DNA from: Tetradesmus obliquus
Taxonomy: Eukaryota > Chlorophyta > Chlorophyceae > Sphaeropleales > Scenedesmaceae
Direction of reading: 5' to 3'
NCBI GenBank assembly: GCA_030272155.1
Contig: CP126195.1
Coordinates: 4,571,001-4,635,000, forward strand
Length of the DNA: 64,000 bases
Below the pieces are notes generated by a model. That model saw nothing but the letters and a program-made list of their open reading frames with translations. It was not told where the DNA came from and searched no databases. Below, piece after piece: positions 46,401 through 58,600 of the stretch. The position numbers were made by a program, and so were the translations under genes. Each line of letters begins with the position of its first letter. Position 1 is the first letter of the stretch.

Positions 46401-49400
46401 CGGCCACCCTTCGGCATGGTGAGTGTGCAGACGTCTTTACTTTCACAGGAGGGTGGGGTTGGGGGCAGCGTTGGCATGGCATTTGACGCCTGGGCGTGTG
46501 ATGCGCTACGAGCTGGCGGGCCGGCCGCCCTCTGTCATGGTGAGCGCAACTCTTGGCAGGGAGGGCTTTTAGGCGTGTTTCTGGGACTGTTGAGTGGCAT
46601 CTCAGCCGGCAGGGGCGACCACCCTTTTGCATGGTGGGCTCATACAGCAGCCAATGTGAGCGCAGCCTCCGTGCGGCGAGACCATCCGTTTGCGACAGCT
46701 CCAACACTAAATGCCTCACGTGCTGTTTGTTGCTGCTGCTGCTTCGCCCCATTCTTGACGCGTGCAGTCCACGCGGGATGAGACCATCCGCGCCATCCGT
46801 GGCAGTGCCCCCAGCTTCCCCGAGTTCATGTCACCGGGGCTGGCTGCCTTCATCAGCGACGCACTGGTCAAGCCTGCGGCGCAGCGCAGCAGCCTGGCAG
46901 CACTCATGGCACACCCCTGGATCTTGGAGCATGCAAGGTGAGGCTTGCATGCCGATGTGCTCTTTGGTTTAATGGTAGCAGCCTGCGGCGCATTACTGGA
47001 TGCCCTCTGCTGAACAGGGACTTCAGCTAATGATTATCAGCTGACTGATGTTCTGCTGCATGCTGCTTGGTGTATCCTTGCCTTGCAGGCGCGCGGGCAT
47101 GGAGGGTCAGGTGCTGGCCTACCTGCAGCTCCCTCTCTCGTTCGCTAAACTGATTTGTGCCCTGCTGCGTTCTGTTTGCTTGCTTCTTGATGTTGTCTGC
47201 TGCAGGCGCGCGGGCATGGAGGGTCAGGTGCTGGCCTACCTGCAGCTCCCTCTCTCGTTCACTAAACTGACTTGTGCCCTGCTGCGTTCTGTTTGCTTGC
47301 TGCTTGATGTTGTCTGCTGCAGGCGTGCGGGCATGGAGGGTCAGGTGCTGGCCTACCTCCAAGTGCATCAGCCGGAGCGGCAGCTGATGATGCCGGCAGC
47401 AGCGCCAGCAGCAGCAGCCAGCAGCGGCCTGCAGCAGCAGCAGCAGCAGCAGCAGGTTGAGGCGGCAGGCAGCGATCATGCGCTGCGGATGCAGCACGCC
47501 GATGCAGCAGCAGCAGCAGAGGTGCTGCCATCTGGCGGCCTTGCTCCTGCCCTATCTGCTCCTCCTGGATCAACTCGGGGAGGCATTGCATCGCCTGCAG
47601 CATCTGGCTCGCTGAATGCAGCAGTAGCAGCCGCCGCTGCTGCAGCCGCAGCAGCAGGCGGCGCAATGCCGCCATCAGCAGCAGCAGCTGCAGCAGCAAA
47701 CTACCTGGCAGGCCTAGTGTCACCGGAGCAACTGGCATATGGGGGTGGTGTGGATTATAGCGCAGCTGCTGCGGGTGCTGCTGCTGCTGCCATGGCTGCG
47801 GGTGCTGCTGGCGGGCCGCCTCGAGTGAAGAAGACTGCAAAGAGGACCGGCATGCCGCGCTGCTTCTCTTCACGCAACGTGGCTGGTGAGTGCAACAGCT
47901 TGCTGCATTGCCGCGTTTTCATACATCATTAGAAGCGTTGTAGCAACCTGCTATCAGTTGTGCGAGGCTGCTGGCGGTGTTTTTTGGAGCACAAATGTGT
48001 GTTACTCAACATTGCGCCTGTGCAACAACCCATCCTTTGCATTTGTGTTGTGTGCCTCATCCAAAGCAGGGCTCCCCACCACGTGCATGACACCTTGTGC
48101 ATATGCATCACCTGTCACAGCGTCTTTCCCTGGCATTGTCTGACCAATTTGTTATCTTGCTTTTGTTTTTTTGCAGGCCTGAGCTCCCTAGCAGCCATGG
48201 CCAGCCACCAGCACCAGCCACAAGTGCACCCTCTGTCCTCTTCTTGTCACCCAACAAACTCATCTTTGTGTTGTCATTTCCCTTGCTTTGCAGGCCTGGG
48301 CTCCCTGGCAGCCATGGCCAGCCACCAGCACCAGCCACAAGTGCACCCTTTGTCCTCTTCTTGTCACCCAACAAACTCATCTTTGTGTTATGATTCCCCT
48401 TGCTTTGCAGGCCTGGGCTCACTAGCAGCCATGGCCAGCCACCAGCACCAGCCACAAGTGCCCCACGGCCACATCCACTGGCACGCAAACGGAGAAACAC
48501 TCTCCCTGCACGTGCCAGGCCTGCTGCTAGACCTCGGGGGCTCAGACACACCCCGAACCAGCTCACAAGGCACTAACTCACCCAGCGCTGCAGCAGCAGC
48601 AGCGGCGGCAGCAGCTGCAGGCTACCTGCCGCAGCTGCAGATGCAGAAGCAAGCCAGCATGCAGCACCTGAGTAGCTTGGCACACCAGGGAAGCTTGCAG
48701 CATGAGCTGAATAGCATGCAGATGTTTGCAGGAATGGCAGCAGCAGGAGGGGGTTCAGCAGTAGCAGCAGGGCAAGGCAGCCTGAGCAACTTGCTTGCAG
48801 GATTGCCGGGCATCCAGCAGCAGCAGCTGCTGCCGGGATCGCCCACACGCCGATCCCTGGCTGCATCTCGCCTGAATGGTGGCAGCAGCGGCAGCAGCGG
48901 CAGCAAAGCTGGCGGCAGCAGCAAGCGCTGCACTCCTGAGCCAGATACTGACCTTGCAATGACACTTGCTGCTCTGGGCCAGCAGCAGCTGAGCCCGAGT
49001 AGCTCGGCAGGAGCAGCAGATGCAGCAGTGATTGGCGCTGCTGCTGGGACATCCTGCAGTGGGCAGCTCTCGCAGCAGCTGATGCAGCAGTACCTCCGGC
49101 AGCAGCAGGTGCAGTCGGTGAATGCAGGAGCTGCAGCTGCTGGTGGTGGTGGTGTGGGTGGTCCAGGCCTACCACCTGCAGGGGCAGCAGCAGCAGCTGC
49201 AGCAGCAGCAGCACACTGCCAGCTGCATGGCCATGGCATGAACCAGTTTGTGTCGCCAAATGCAAGCCCCAAGCCGATGTCACGGCTGGGAGCGTGCAGC
49301 AGTATGGCTGGCGCTTGCTCCACGCTGTCGCCTGTGCTTGGCCAGCAGCAGCAGCCGCAGCAGCAGCAAGTGTATGGTGGGTTCGCTAGCCAGATTCCTT

Positions 49401-49845
49401 GCAGCTGCTCATGTGGCAGCGGCAGCAGCGGCGGGCTAGGTGCAGCGCTCGGCAATCCTGCAAGTGGCAGCGGCCGCATGACAGGTGCTAAGTACAGCCC
49501 TTGCTCGCCTGTGCTGAAGCAGGTGATGACTCATCAGTTTGAATCGCCTTTGAAGCGAGTCAACAGCCAGGGCACTCTCTCCGGGCCAAACAACAACAAC
49601 AGCAGCAGCACTAGGCTGGTGCAGCAGCTGTCGCTGCCGCTGGTGCTGCCTCCTCAGGTGCAGCACTTGGATCTGCAGCAGCAGCAGCACCAGCATTTCG
49701 ACCTGCATTGGCAGCAGCAGCAGGTTGCAGGGGTGATGATGGCAGCTGATGTGGACCGCCTGCAGCATGCAGCAGCAGCTGCTGCTGTTCACCGCAGCAG
49801 CGCAGCCTCCCCGTCTCCTGCAAGCCCACCAGCAGCAGCAGATGC

Positions 49846-49898
<53 letters not shown>

Positions 49899-51373
49899 GC
49901 TCGCTGAACCAGCAGCAGCAGCTGCAGGTGCTGCTGCCGGGGAGCACATACAACACTGCAGCAGCACACAGCAGCGGCGTGAATGGCCTCGGCTGTGGCG
50001 GCAGCAGCAACAGCAGGCCAGCTGGGGGGTCCCTAGAGGGCTCCGGCTCTGCTGCTGCCAGCCCTGCAGGATTGCACTTGCAGGAGCTTGCAGATGTGCT
50101 GTCCAGCCCTGGCTCTGTTGCAAACCTGCTGAATGCGGGGCTGGTGCAGCAGCAGATGCAGGCTCACCACGCACAAAAGCAGGCGCATATGCAAGCACAG
50201 CAGCAGCAGGCGCACCTCCAGGCGCAGCAGCAGCAGCAGCAGATGCAGATGCAGCAGCAACAGCAGCAGCAGCAGCAGCAGGTGTGTGGCAAGCGCATCA
50301 ATGCGATGCGGCGGCCGGTGCTGCGGGCTTGCAGCGCGCCATCGCTGCTGCACCCTGCACTGCAACTGCAGCTCCTGCAGGCGCAGCAGCAGCAGCAGCA
50401 GAACATGCTGTGGGGAGGTGATATGAATGGCACCTCGCCACCCCCTCATGCATTGGCACCTGCAGGGGATGATAGCTTTGCTGCAGCAGCTGAGCAGCAG
50501 CTGCAGCTGCACTACGCTGCAATGCAGCAGCAGCAGGTGTCGCCGTTCTCTGCTGCTGGATCAGGCATGCCGGGAAGCCCAATGGCAGCAGCAGCAGCAG
50601 CACAGTCAAGCTTGCAGGCTGACCTATACAGGGTGATGAGCGGCAGTGCAGCAGCGGCAGCAGCAGAGCAGGCGCAGCTAGGGAATGCTGCTCTGCTGTC
50701 CTCCCCGCCCATGTACAGAGCAAGCAGCCCAGGGCTAGCGCTGCTGCAGCAGAGCAGCAGTGGCCAGATGCTTCGATCTGGCAGTGGTAGCTGGGATGCA
50801 GCAGCAGCAGCAATGGCAGCAGCAAACAGCGGCAATGGCACACTGTCGCCCCAGGCGCTGCAGCAGATGAGCCCGGCGGCAGCAGCAGCAGCGGCGTATG
50901 CTGGTGTCATGGCGGCGGCTGCAGATGCTGCTGCTGCCGCTGCCTCCAGTCCAATGCAGCTTGGGGGAGGTACCGGAGGTGGCGGCATGACTCGTAGCCA
51001 CAGCATACTGTCTGATCTCGGCCGGTTGCAGCCTATTTCAGAGTCCTCTGCAGCTACATATGAGGCGCTGCCTCCAGCGCTGGTGTCTACCAGCTGGCAG
51101 CAGCACATGCAAGCAGCTCAGCAGCAGCAGCAGCAGCAGGAGGACGTAGAGGTGATGCTGATGCAGCAGCAGGTGCAGCAGCAGGTGCAGCAGGTAGCTG
51201 TGGCGATTGCTGTGCAGCAGCAGCAGGCAGCAGCAATGCAGCAGATGGCTTGCAATGCTGGCGTTGCTGGTGGCAGCATGTCAGCTGCTGATGCATATGG
51301 CTTGGCTGCAATGGCATGCAGCCCAGGTGCAGGCGGTGCTGCTTGCCCCACCTCCCCGCTGAATGCACGGTAA
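43451..51373 (+). CDS. aurora-like (CALK-type) Ser/Thr kinase with giant Gln/Ala-rich tail
   Basis: Ten exons in the preferred model: 43451-43509, 44446-44511, 44783-44984, 45131-45187, 45507-45687, 45934-46010, 46281-46418, 46768-46937, 47323-47885 and 48411-51373, about 1491 residues. The first exon was chosen because its GTATGT donor is in phase 2, matching the next acceptor (FG|GVTRV). The kinase domain (~45-313) has EIGTGNASTVW, Lys76 in LAIKTY, HRDIKPEN (Asp171), DFGLAVN (Asp189) and GTLDYMAPEVLVCPDKHLPS. The last motif is characteristic of green-algal aurora-like kinases such as CALK, which in Chlamydomonas responds to flagellar loss and length (family knowledge). The remaining ~1100 residues are Gln/Ala/Ser/Gly-rich, with a 17-Gln run near 49847-49897. 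Exons 9 and 10 are each preceded by two in-frame 117-bp copies of their starts. The TAA at 51371 lies inside a good donor (CG|GTAAGC), so the true C-terminus may continue. Confidence 0.85.
45378..45438 (+). repeat. exon echo: start of kinase exon 5
   Basis: AG|GATGGCCTGTTTGACGAGGT then GAAGCGCAAGCTGGGCCGCATGCCT mirrors the true exon start (45507; GACTTGTTTGACGAGATGAA), offset 124 bp. About 85-90% identical over 50 bases, then it diverges. Confidence 0.87.
46478..46640 (+). repeat. exon echoes: 3' end of kinase exon 7, two decayed copies
   Basis: GACGCCTGGGCGTG...TACGAGCTGGCGGGCCGGCC...CATG|GTGAGC ends at 46539, 121 bp past the true exon end (46418), with several deletions. A second remnant, GGGCGACCACCCTTTTGCATG|GTGGGC, ends at 46633. 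Confidence 0.8.
47087..47322 (+). repeat. 117-bp tandem copies before kinase exon 9 (three copies with exon)
   Basis: CAG|GCGCGCGGGCATGGAGGGTC begins copies at 47089 and 47206; the third (47323) is the exon proper. The period is exactly 117 bp twice. Each unit holds about 41 exon-like bases, then intron-like CTCCCTCTCTCG... and its own CTGCAG acceptor. All three copies are open in one frame, so full retention would add 2 x 39 residues (RRAGMEGQVLAYLQ plus a hydrophobic LPLSF...CLLLDVVCC stretch). Confidence 0.95.
48175..48410 (+). repeat. 117-bp tandem copies before kinase exon 10 (three copies with exon)
   Basis: TTTGCAG|GCCTG(A/G)GCTCCC begins at 48177, 48294 and 48411, again exactly 117 bp apart. 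Each unit encodes GL(S/G)SLAAMASHQHQPQV and then intron-like HPLSSSCHPTNSS. The three units are open in a single frame. Only the third leads directly into the conserved long exon; unit-to-unit identity is very high, implying recent origin or homogenisation. Confidence 0.95.
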
Positions 51374-51640
51374 GCAGCAGCACTTTTGAACACCAAGCCA
51401 GCAAATGCATGTGTGTCTTGGCAACATTCGTGAACCAGCTGGCATTCCAACGGCGTGCAAAGCATGGACACCTGGCAAGGCATGCTTGGTGCTGTGGTTG
51501 TCTATGTCAACATCCTAAGCAGCGCCGTGCATGCAGCATGCCCAGTCAAATATGCCAAGCCTACACAGCCAGCATCCTTGCGTGCTGCTGCTGCTGCTGC
51601 AGGCTGCTGCGCCACAATCCCAGCAGGCTCGCCCAGGCCA

Positions 51641-51790
51641 GCTCAGCACTGCAGGACCCTGCAGCCAACTGAGCAGCACACTGAGCAGCGCAAGCAGTGT
51701 GTGGCTTGAGGGTTCTGGCATGCAGTTGCCACTGCAAGCTGCAGCTGCAGCTGCATCGCTCAGCACTGCAGGACCCTGCAGCCAACGAAG
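51641..51790 (+). repeat. 117-bp duplication downstream of kinase stop
   Basis: GCTCAGCACTGCAGGACCCT-GCAGCCAAC occurs at 51641 and 51758, offset exactly 117 bp. The first copy reads on to ...AACTGA (stop), the second to AACGAAGCTGCG. This is the same spacing as the two kinase triplications, suggesting a further exon end with an echo. Confidence 0.85.
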
Positions 51791-52781
51791 CTGCGCAGGC
51801 AGTGTGCTGCTTGACGGTTGACGGCTGGTATGGTCAGCGAGTGAGTAGCCATTGTCACGTTTTTTTCGAGAGTGTGAGAGCGGTGTGGTTGCATTGGGAA
51901 GCGGTTGCAAGTTGCCGCACCAGAAGGTGCACTGCATTTGATGCTGGCTGAACAACCATCTGGAACTCAAACTCACCTTGCTGCTGAGCTGAGCTCAGCT
52001 GAGCTGAGCTGCCTGGCAGTGGCAGCTGGGCATGGCCCTGCAGCTGCTTTGGTATTCAGTGTGCAGCTGGTGCTACGGCCCTGTGCTGTGCAGCTGCTCA
52101 GCTGATACTGTGCCTGTGCAAGCGTGCACAGCCCAGGGAGCCCAGCCTGCCTTGCTCGCTTGCTCACATGGCATTGGCTGCCAGCAGCACGTGCTGCTCA
52201 CATGGCATTGGCTGCTGGCACGTGCTGTTAGCATGCCTCTTGCGGCGTGCATTGGCAGCAGCCTGGACGCAGAATTTCATGCTGCACCTGTGGGTTGAAA
52301 TGCACACGCTGCACAAAGCTCGCGCGTGGCAGGTGAAAAGCGTGCTATCTGGGTGGCAGTGTTTGTGTGCGGCTGGAGGTTAGCGTTGCGTGCAGCGGCA
52401 TTCAACGTGCCCTGCATGTAGAATATGTTACGACGCATTGGCGTGCCTGCCACCGTCGAGGTCTCTAGGCAGGCTACGGTTTTGACGGTTTTGCGGATTT
52501 GCGGCTTTGTGGTTTTGGCTGTCATTTGATACACGGGTGGCAGGCCTTGTGCGCACACATAGGGCTCTGCAGCAGGATGGCACATGTTGGAGGGGTCTAC
52601 AGCACTTGCTATTGCACACCTGACCATTAGCAGCACTGGTTACGGGGTGCAGCAGGATCTGTCTGCTGTGCTACATTCTACATAATGTATTGCGGACGCT
52701 GCTGGCTGTGCATGTTACAACAGTATGCAATGTTTGCCTGCCGTACGCATTTGGTACAGCCCGGTGTTGTGCTGTCATGCA

Positions 52782-52880
52782 GCAGATGGCAGCTGCAGAT
52801 GGCAGCAGCAGCGGCAGATGGCAGCAGCAGAGGCAGATGGCAGCAACAGCGGCAGATGGCAGCAGCAGCAGCAGCTGGCA
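52782..52880. repeat. CAG-rich minisatellite, about 19-bp unit
   Basis: GGCAGATGGCAGCAGCAG-like units start at 52813, 52832 and 52851 with flanking partial units. Located in the interval between genes. Confidence 0.8.
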
Positions 52881-55800
52881 GCTGTCATGCAGCAGTTGGC
52901 AGCTACTCTCGCCAGGCGGCTGTGACAGGGCGTTATGAGCTGACATCAAGCTCTGCTGTTGTGCTCCAGCTTGCATTGCGGGCGCACTGCTGGCGTGCTG
53001 CTGATTGTGCTGCTGTGCCATCCCTGCATGCACCACACCTGTTATGTGTTGACTGCAGGGAAGGGGACTGATTTGCTGCTTGCTGCTTGTGTGCCCTGCA
53101 TGTTATGGTGAGCATGCTGCGCCTCAGGAGGTTGCCGGACAGGCAGGTACATGCATACAGGGCTGTAGGGTGCACCTGTCACTGGTTGATTGACTGCATT
53201 GTGCAGCACAGCAGCTGCTGCGCTGTTCTGGATTGCATGACTGTATTCTTCTGCCATGCTGTGCAGTAGTGCTCTGGTGTTGGCTGTTATGCAAGGTGGT
53301 GCTGTGTCCTGCTGTATCCTGCAGCATACAGCCGCCTGCGACGCAGCTTTTTATGCAGAATTGCCGGTGCCTGCATGGTTAGTCGGTGTGCTTGTTACAT
53401 AACGTGCATGATGACAGGAATGACGAGACGAAGAAATCATACCCAGCTGGCGGCGCGCCTGTTTCTTAAGCAGCAACGCATTTGATCTGTCTTATGTATG
53501 TCGTAAAAGTGTGGCGGCAGCTCCTCCCGCCAACCAGCTGCTGCTTGCACAAACAGAATCGCAGCCCATGCAATATTGTGCAGGTGCAGTAGTCTGCTGG
53601 CTCCTGTCTGCTTGCAGGATTGCTCCCGCCTTCCATGCTGTGTGCATGTGCGCTTGTGCCACGCGGCAGTGGCTCCTGCGTGCTGCCAGCTTACTGCTGT
53701 GATCAGTCCTGCATGGCTGCTCCTTGGCTAGGGTTTGGTGCAGCGCTATAGCAGTTCACTTCCTGCAGCGGCCTGCACAGCATGTCTGTATGAAGTTCGG
53801 CAGCGTGTGCCGGTGCACGGCTGCTTGAGGTAGCTGTGCCGCCTGCAGCAGTCATGTGCTCCTTGTTGGCAGCATTTCTGCAGCGTGCTGGGTGGTGGTG
53901 CGCTCCGCCGCGCGCTACTAATGGGCCGCTGACTTTGTGCTATCTATCATGCATGCTTATTGCTGCGTGGCGATTCTGTTGCAGCCCTGGCTAGGAGTTC
54001 AGCGTGCATGTCTCGCTGTAGTGCGGTGTGTGTCGGTGGGAACCCTTGCATGCTGAACGTCAGCAGTGCTGCATTTCATTGCGCTGCTTGCGCACGTCAG
54101 AGCTGTGCTTGCTGCCTTGACGGTTCCTGCTTTGAGCTTATACCGGCTTGCAAGGCAAGGCACAGCAAAGCAGCACATACCCAGCTGTAAGGAGGCTGAT
54201 AGTTGACGTAGGGTAGCGGTGTGACGGCTAGCAGCATGCAGCGGTTGTGGTTCTGTGGTTGGTTGGGTGATATGATTGCCCCGGGCCCCACCCTAGCAGC
54301 ATTTGCTGGTTGGTGCGAAATGGCAGCAGGTTTGGTTTTTGCAGCATGACAGCGCTGGAGGGAATCTGTGTTGACCTGTCTGACAAGCAGTAGACACGCT
54401 GGCAGCTGCCACGTTGGAACCTGTGTGAATTTCCTTTGCATGCAGGTACGCGGCGCTGCGTGGGGTGTCGGCATGCAGCATTCCTCATGACAGCTGACAA
54501 TCCATGTGGCTCCTGCACTCTTTTTGAGATCTAGAGTCCGGCAGCAGCCTCTGACCTGCTGGTTTGCTGGATCGACATGCGCACTGATGATGACACCAGC
54601 ACACACCAGCACCGATGTTACCAAAGCCTGATTGCTTTTTGAGCATGCCGTGTTGGGCAGACCAGTAGGCGACTGTGGGGGCACAACCTTACCCCCATCC
54701 ACATGTCAGCAGCAGCAGCAGCAGCAGCAGCAGGAGTGCGGGGCCTGATGATCAGCCTCATAATGCTCAACAGCACACAGAAAACCATTGAACAGGTGCC
54801 TGCTGCTGTTGGTTTGGCTGGTGCCGGCTGCTGATGATGCATTTATACTACTGTGGTTATGCCTGCTCAATTTTGCGGCCCTGGGGAGTTGGTGTGTGGC
54901 GGCGGTAGAAGCTTGTAACTGCTGCTGCATGTTGCGGCGGAACCTCGCAGCAGCAGGGCATAATAGGTGCAGCCAGCATTTGCCGTCGTCCTTCTGCAAT
55001 GGGTGTGGGTGCCACTTGCGGATGTCAGCAGCTGCGGGGAATGGTGTCATTTGGGGCGCCTGGCCTTCTGTGCGTGTGTGCTTGTCAGTACGGGGTTTGC
55101 AGCAGCGGGTGGTGCAGCTGGTATGAGGAATGGGTGTACTGCTGCAAGACTTCCTGTGTTGTGCGACATTAGTCACAGCATTGACTCGTGGGGTGTGCGG
55201 GTGTGGATGATTGAGTCTCGGCTGCTTGTGCGACATCAGCCGGCAGCATTTTGCATTGGCGTGTGTGAGCGTGTTGCTGGGCAGTTGGCCTGATACGAAG
55301 CCAGCTGGCGATGGGGAGCAGTTGTTAACCATGAAATGTGTGAGTAGCTGCTGTTCACCTGCAATGTATTCGTGCCTGTCTGCCTGCCGTTGTCAGATTT
55401 TGACGCATGCGGTTGTGTTTCGGACTGTGTTTTTGACTGAGAACAGACAGCGGGTTTTGTTGGTTGCGGGCCTTGCCCGTCAGTTGCAAGAGTGTGGGGC
55501 CAATGCGTGGCGAGGTGTCTGCAGCACTGCTGGCACGCTGACATGAATGCTGCTTTGGAGGCGCATGGGGGATGCAGATGACATCCACTTTGCTTTGCGC
55601 CATTGATGGAAGCGCAAACGCCAGCTGCATGTCTGTTTGGAGGTGCTTGCTGCTGCTGTGGCTGCAGCTGCAGCTCACTTTGCTGGCCACATATACAGCA
55701 GTGCCTCGCTTGCCGCTAGTGTGGCCGGCAATGCTGCCAGTGGTTGGACTCCGGGTGTTTGCCTAACTCCAGATCATGACAGGAGCGCAGCTGCACTTAT

Positions 55801-57079
55801 GTGCCAAATCTGGCCGACGGACCTCATTGATGTGGCCGTGTATGTTATCATTGAAGGAAGGGACCTGAGGTTGCACGTGTTATTGCGCTGTGCAGTGTTG
55901 TGCTGCTAGCTGCAATGCAGCCTGTGGGTTGACACGGTTTATTGTGCGGCGCTGCGCAGCACATGCGCTGCATGCACATGACGCTCTGTCAACATGTGCT
56001 GCACAATTTCCCTGTCAACATGTGCTGCATGGCAGTCCTCTGCTCGGACCATGATTGCTGTGCACACATGCATCCAGCCGCGACATGCTTGCGGCCTGAA
56101 ACCGATGCATGCTTGCAGAATTTGTACGAGTATCCTCTTGTTGTGTGGAGCTACTGGCCCGCGTATCTCCCTATGCTCAGGTGTGCATGTGAGGGTGCAA
56201 GGATTGCGGGCTTCTTGCTTTGCTGTGATTCTGGCGTGTTTCAGCTTATGTACAGTGTGCATTCTTTTGCAGTAGAGCACTGCCCGGGTCGCTCCGTTTG
56301 TAACAAGATGGTTGTCTTCGGATCTGCGCTGAGCTCCCAATTATTCACAGCTGACCTGGCAGCATGCAGAACAGCAAGCGATTAGCAGTGTGTCCAAGGT
56401 ATGCTGGCGCAGCCCTTTTCAACACAATACCCGGCTGCCAGTACGGCTTAAACACGGTTTTTGAAATTACAAAGTATCTACGCTATCCCTTCGGGCCCTT
56501 TTTCAACCTTTGCTAAGCAAAACTGTCAGCTATGTTGAGGCATGGTCGTGGATGCTGGACATGGCTGTCAGGCCGCTTTGCCGATCTGCGAGATGTGCAC
56601 GCTGCATAGAATTAATAGTTACTTATCTCTTCAACACGAAAAGTGTTAAACCACGCCTAGCAACAAAGATGCTTCACAGCATCGCGACGAAGCAGGTGTA
56701 CGCGCGCTTCAAACTTGGCGCGCTGCACCCCGTGACCGTGCGCTGGGACGGCTGCCGTGCTTTCTGTACAAAAACACGAAATAACTAATCGCATCTTGCA
56801 GCGATAGATGACAAGGAGTCACCAGGACACGTCCTGCTGCAGCATACTAGCAACTCCCTCTGCAACTCACTCACAAAGCTACCAGGCTGTCCCAGAGACG
56901 GCAGCTTACTGCCGTTTAGTTACGGCTCATGTGTGGCACAACGACACCATGGCATCAACTTCTATCAAGAGGATCTATCAACCGCACTCACCCCGGCATG
57001 CCTGAGGTCACTGGCTGACACAACCCAGGTCCATTAGCAGGACCCGTGTCACCAGGTGGACCCCTAGGTGGCAGCACAG

Positions 57080-58565
57080 TCACTGATGGCTGCTTGTCAT
57101 TGTAGCAAATAGTGAGGCAGCCAGAGCATCCTTGCTAGCAGCAGCAGCAGCAGACCCAGCCTGCTTGCCAACCTGCTGCTTGGCACTGCCGTTTGGCTGC
57201 TTCTCTGCAGCAGCAGCCTGTGCCTGCTTGCCAGCTTGCTGTGTGCCAGCTTCCTGGTCAGCTACTGCTGCTACTGCTGCTGCACCTGGGCTGTCCTGGC
57301 TGCTGCTCACACGCATGCTGCTGTAGCTGCTGCTGGTGTAGGGGCTGTACACTGGGTTGTTGGGTTCTGGGTAGTCATATGATGCCTGCAGACACATTGA
57401 CAACAGACGGGACACAAGCTCAAGCGTTGAAGCAAAGCGACAGAGAGATTATGCAGGCAGAGCATGCTATGGCAAGCTGCCAGTCATTGCAGGTGGTAGT
57501 GACACAAAGTTGACCAAGTATGCTGCTTGGCCGTGCAAACACACATCGTTGCGGCACAGCTCGCTATGTTGCACAGCACAGCAGCGCCCAGATGATTGCC
57601 AAGGACCACCGCACAGTCAATAGTTTATGCACTACTCTGCTGCTGGCGTGCAAATGCAGCATGCGCAGCACTGCAGGCAGGTGCCATGAAACAATTGCAC
57701 TGCAGGGCATGCAGAGCTACTGTTGAGAATGATGCAAGCATGCCTTACCATGCTGTTGGCGGGGGTGCCGGGCACGTAGGTGACAGGGGTGCCCACTGGG
57801 TAGTCCACTTGAGGGGGTGGGACTTGAGCCAGCTGCAGCACAAAGGCACACATACAGTGCGTCAAACACGTGTAGGCAGTTGAACAGTCGATAAACTCTG
57901 ATCAAGTACGCTAGGCCAGCGGAAGGAGCTCTAGAGAGTATCAGCGGCATTGTGACGACAGCGGCGTACAACTTGTGCCTCCTGCTGCCTCTGCATGATG
58001 CACCATTGTATGACTGCATGCTGCAGCCTTTGCAGAGGCGGCAGCAACGGTCGCCACACGGCTCCACAAGACATGCTTTCTCCATGCAGCTGCAAGCACC
58101 CATCCACCACTCACCCCTGCTTTGGTCAGGTCCACAGCTGCTGGAATGCCACCCATAGTTGGCAGCCGTGAAGCAGGCACAGACGTCAGCGGGATGCCAC
58201 ATGGAATGCCCACTGTGATCATAGTGCCCACTGGCAATCCATCAGGGCAGGGGTATGTTATGTTGGGCAAGTCAGGCGCATATGCTGCTGGCATAAACAC
58301 CACTGCAACGCCCGCAGCATCGCCATAGTAGGGCTTTGCAAAGCCGTAATTCGCGCCAGCTCCATAACTGCTGCTGTAACCGCCACCATAACTGCCAGCA
58401 ACAATGCCATCAGGTCCAGCTTTGACAAAGGCTCCGCCAGGGCTGCCGCCGCTGCTCTGGCTGTAGCTGTAGCCGCTGCTGCTGGCCCTGTTGCTCGGAT
58501 CTGAGACTGCAGCAGTGAACCTTGTGGCACCGTTTGCACCCCCTTGTGTGTAGTACTGGCTTGTA

Positions 58566-58600
<35 letters not shown>

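Larger units (their letters stand above)
51374..57079. other. long 5.7-kb convergent interval, no complete gene supported
   Basis: Lies between the kinase (plus) and the secreted-protein gene (minus). Sequence at 51600-51830 looks partly coding on plus (acceptor CTGCAG at 51602 and ASSALQDPAAN-type frames) and may be a missed final kinase exon. A 117-bp duplication lies there (51641/51758). A ~19-bp minisatellite of GGCAGATGGCAGCAGCAG type covers 52782-52880. A 34-bp direct repeat (CACATGGCATTGGCTGC) is at 52166 and 52200. GTCAACATGTGCTGCA occurs at 55988 and 56014. (CAG)n is at 54707-54731. No RNA gene or mobile element was recognised. Confidence 0.5.

Noticed and set aside
49436..50512. Long minus-strand frames rich in Leu, Cys and Ala opposite the kinase tail
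   Set aside because: They are shadows of CAG/GCA repeats read in other frames.
51374..57079. Mobile element in the 5.7-kb interval
   Set aside because: No terminal repeats, transposase or reverse-transcriptase motifs seen; only short tandem and direct repeats.
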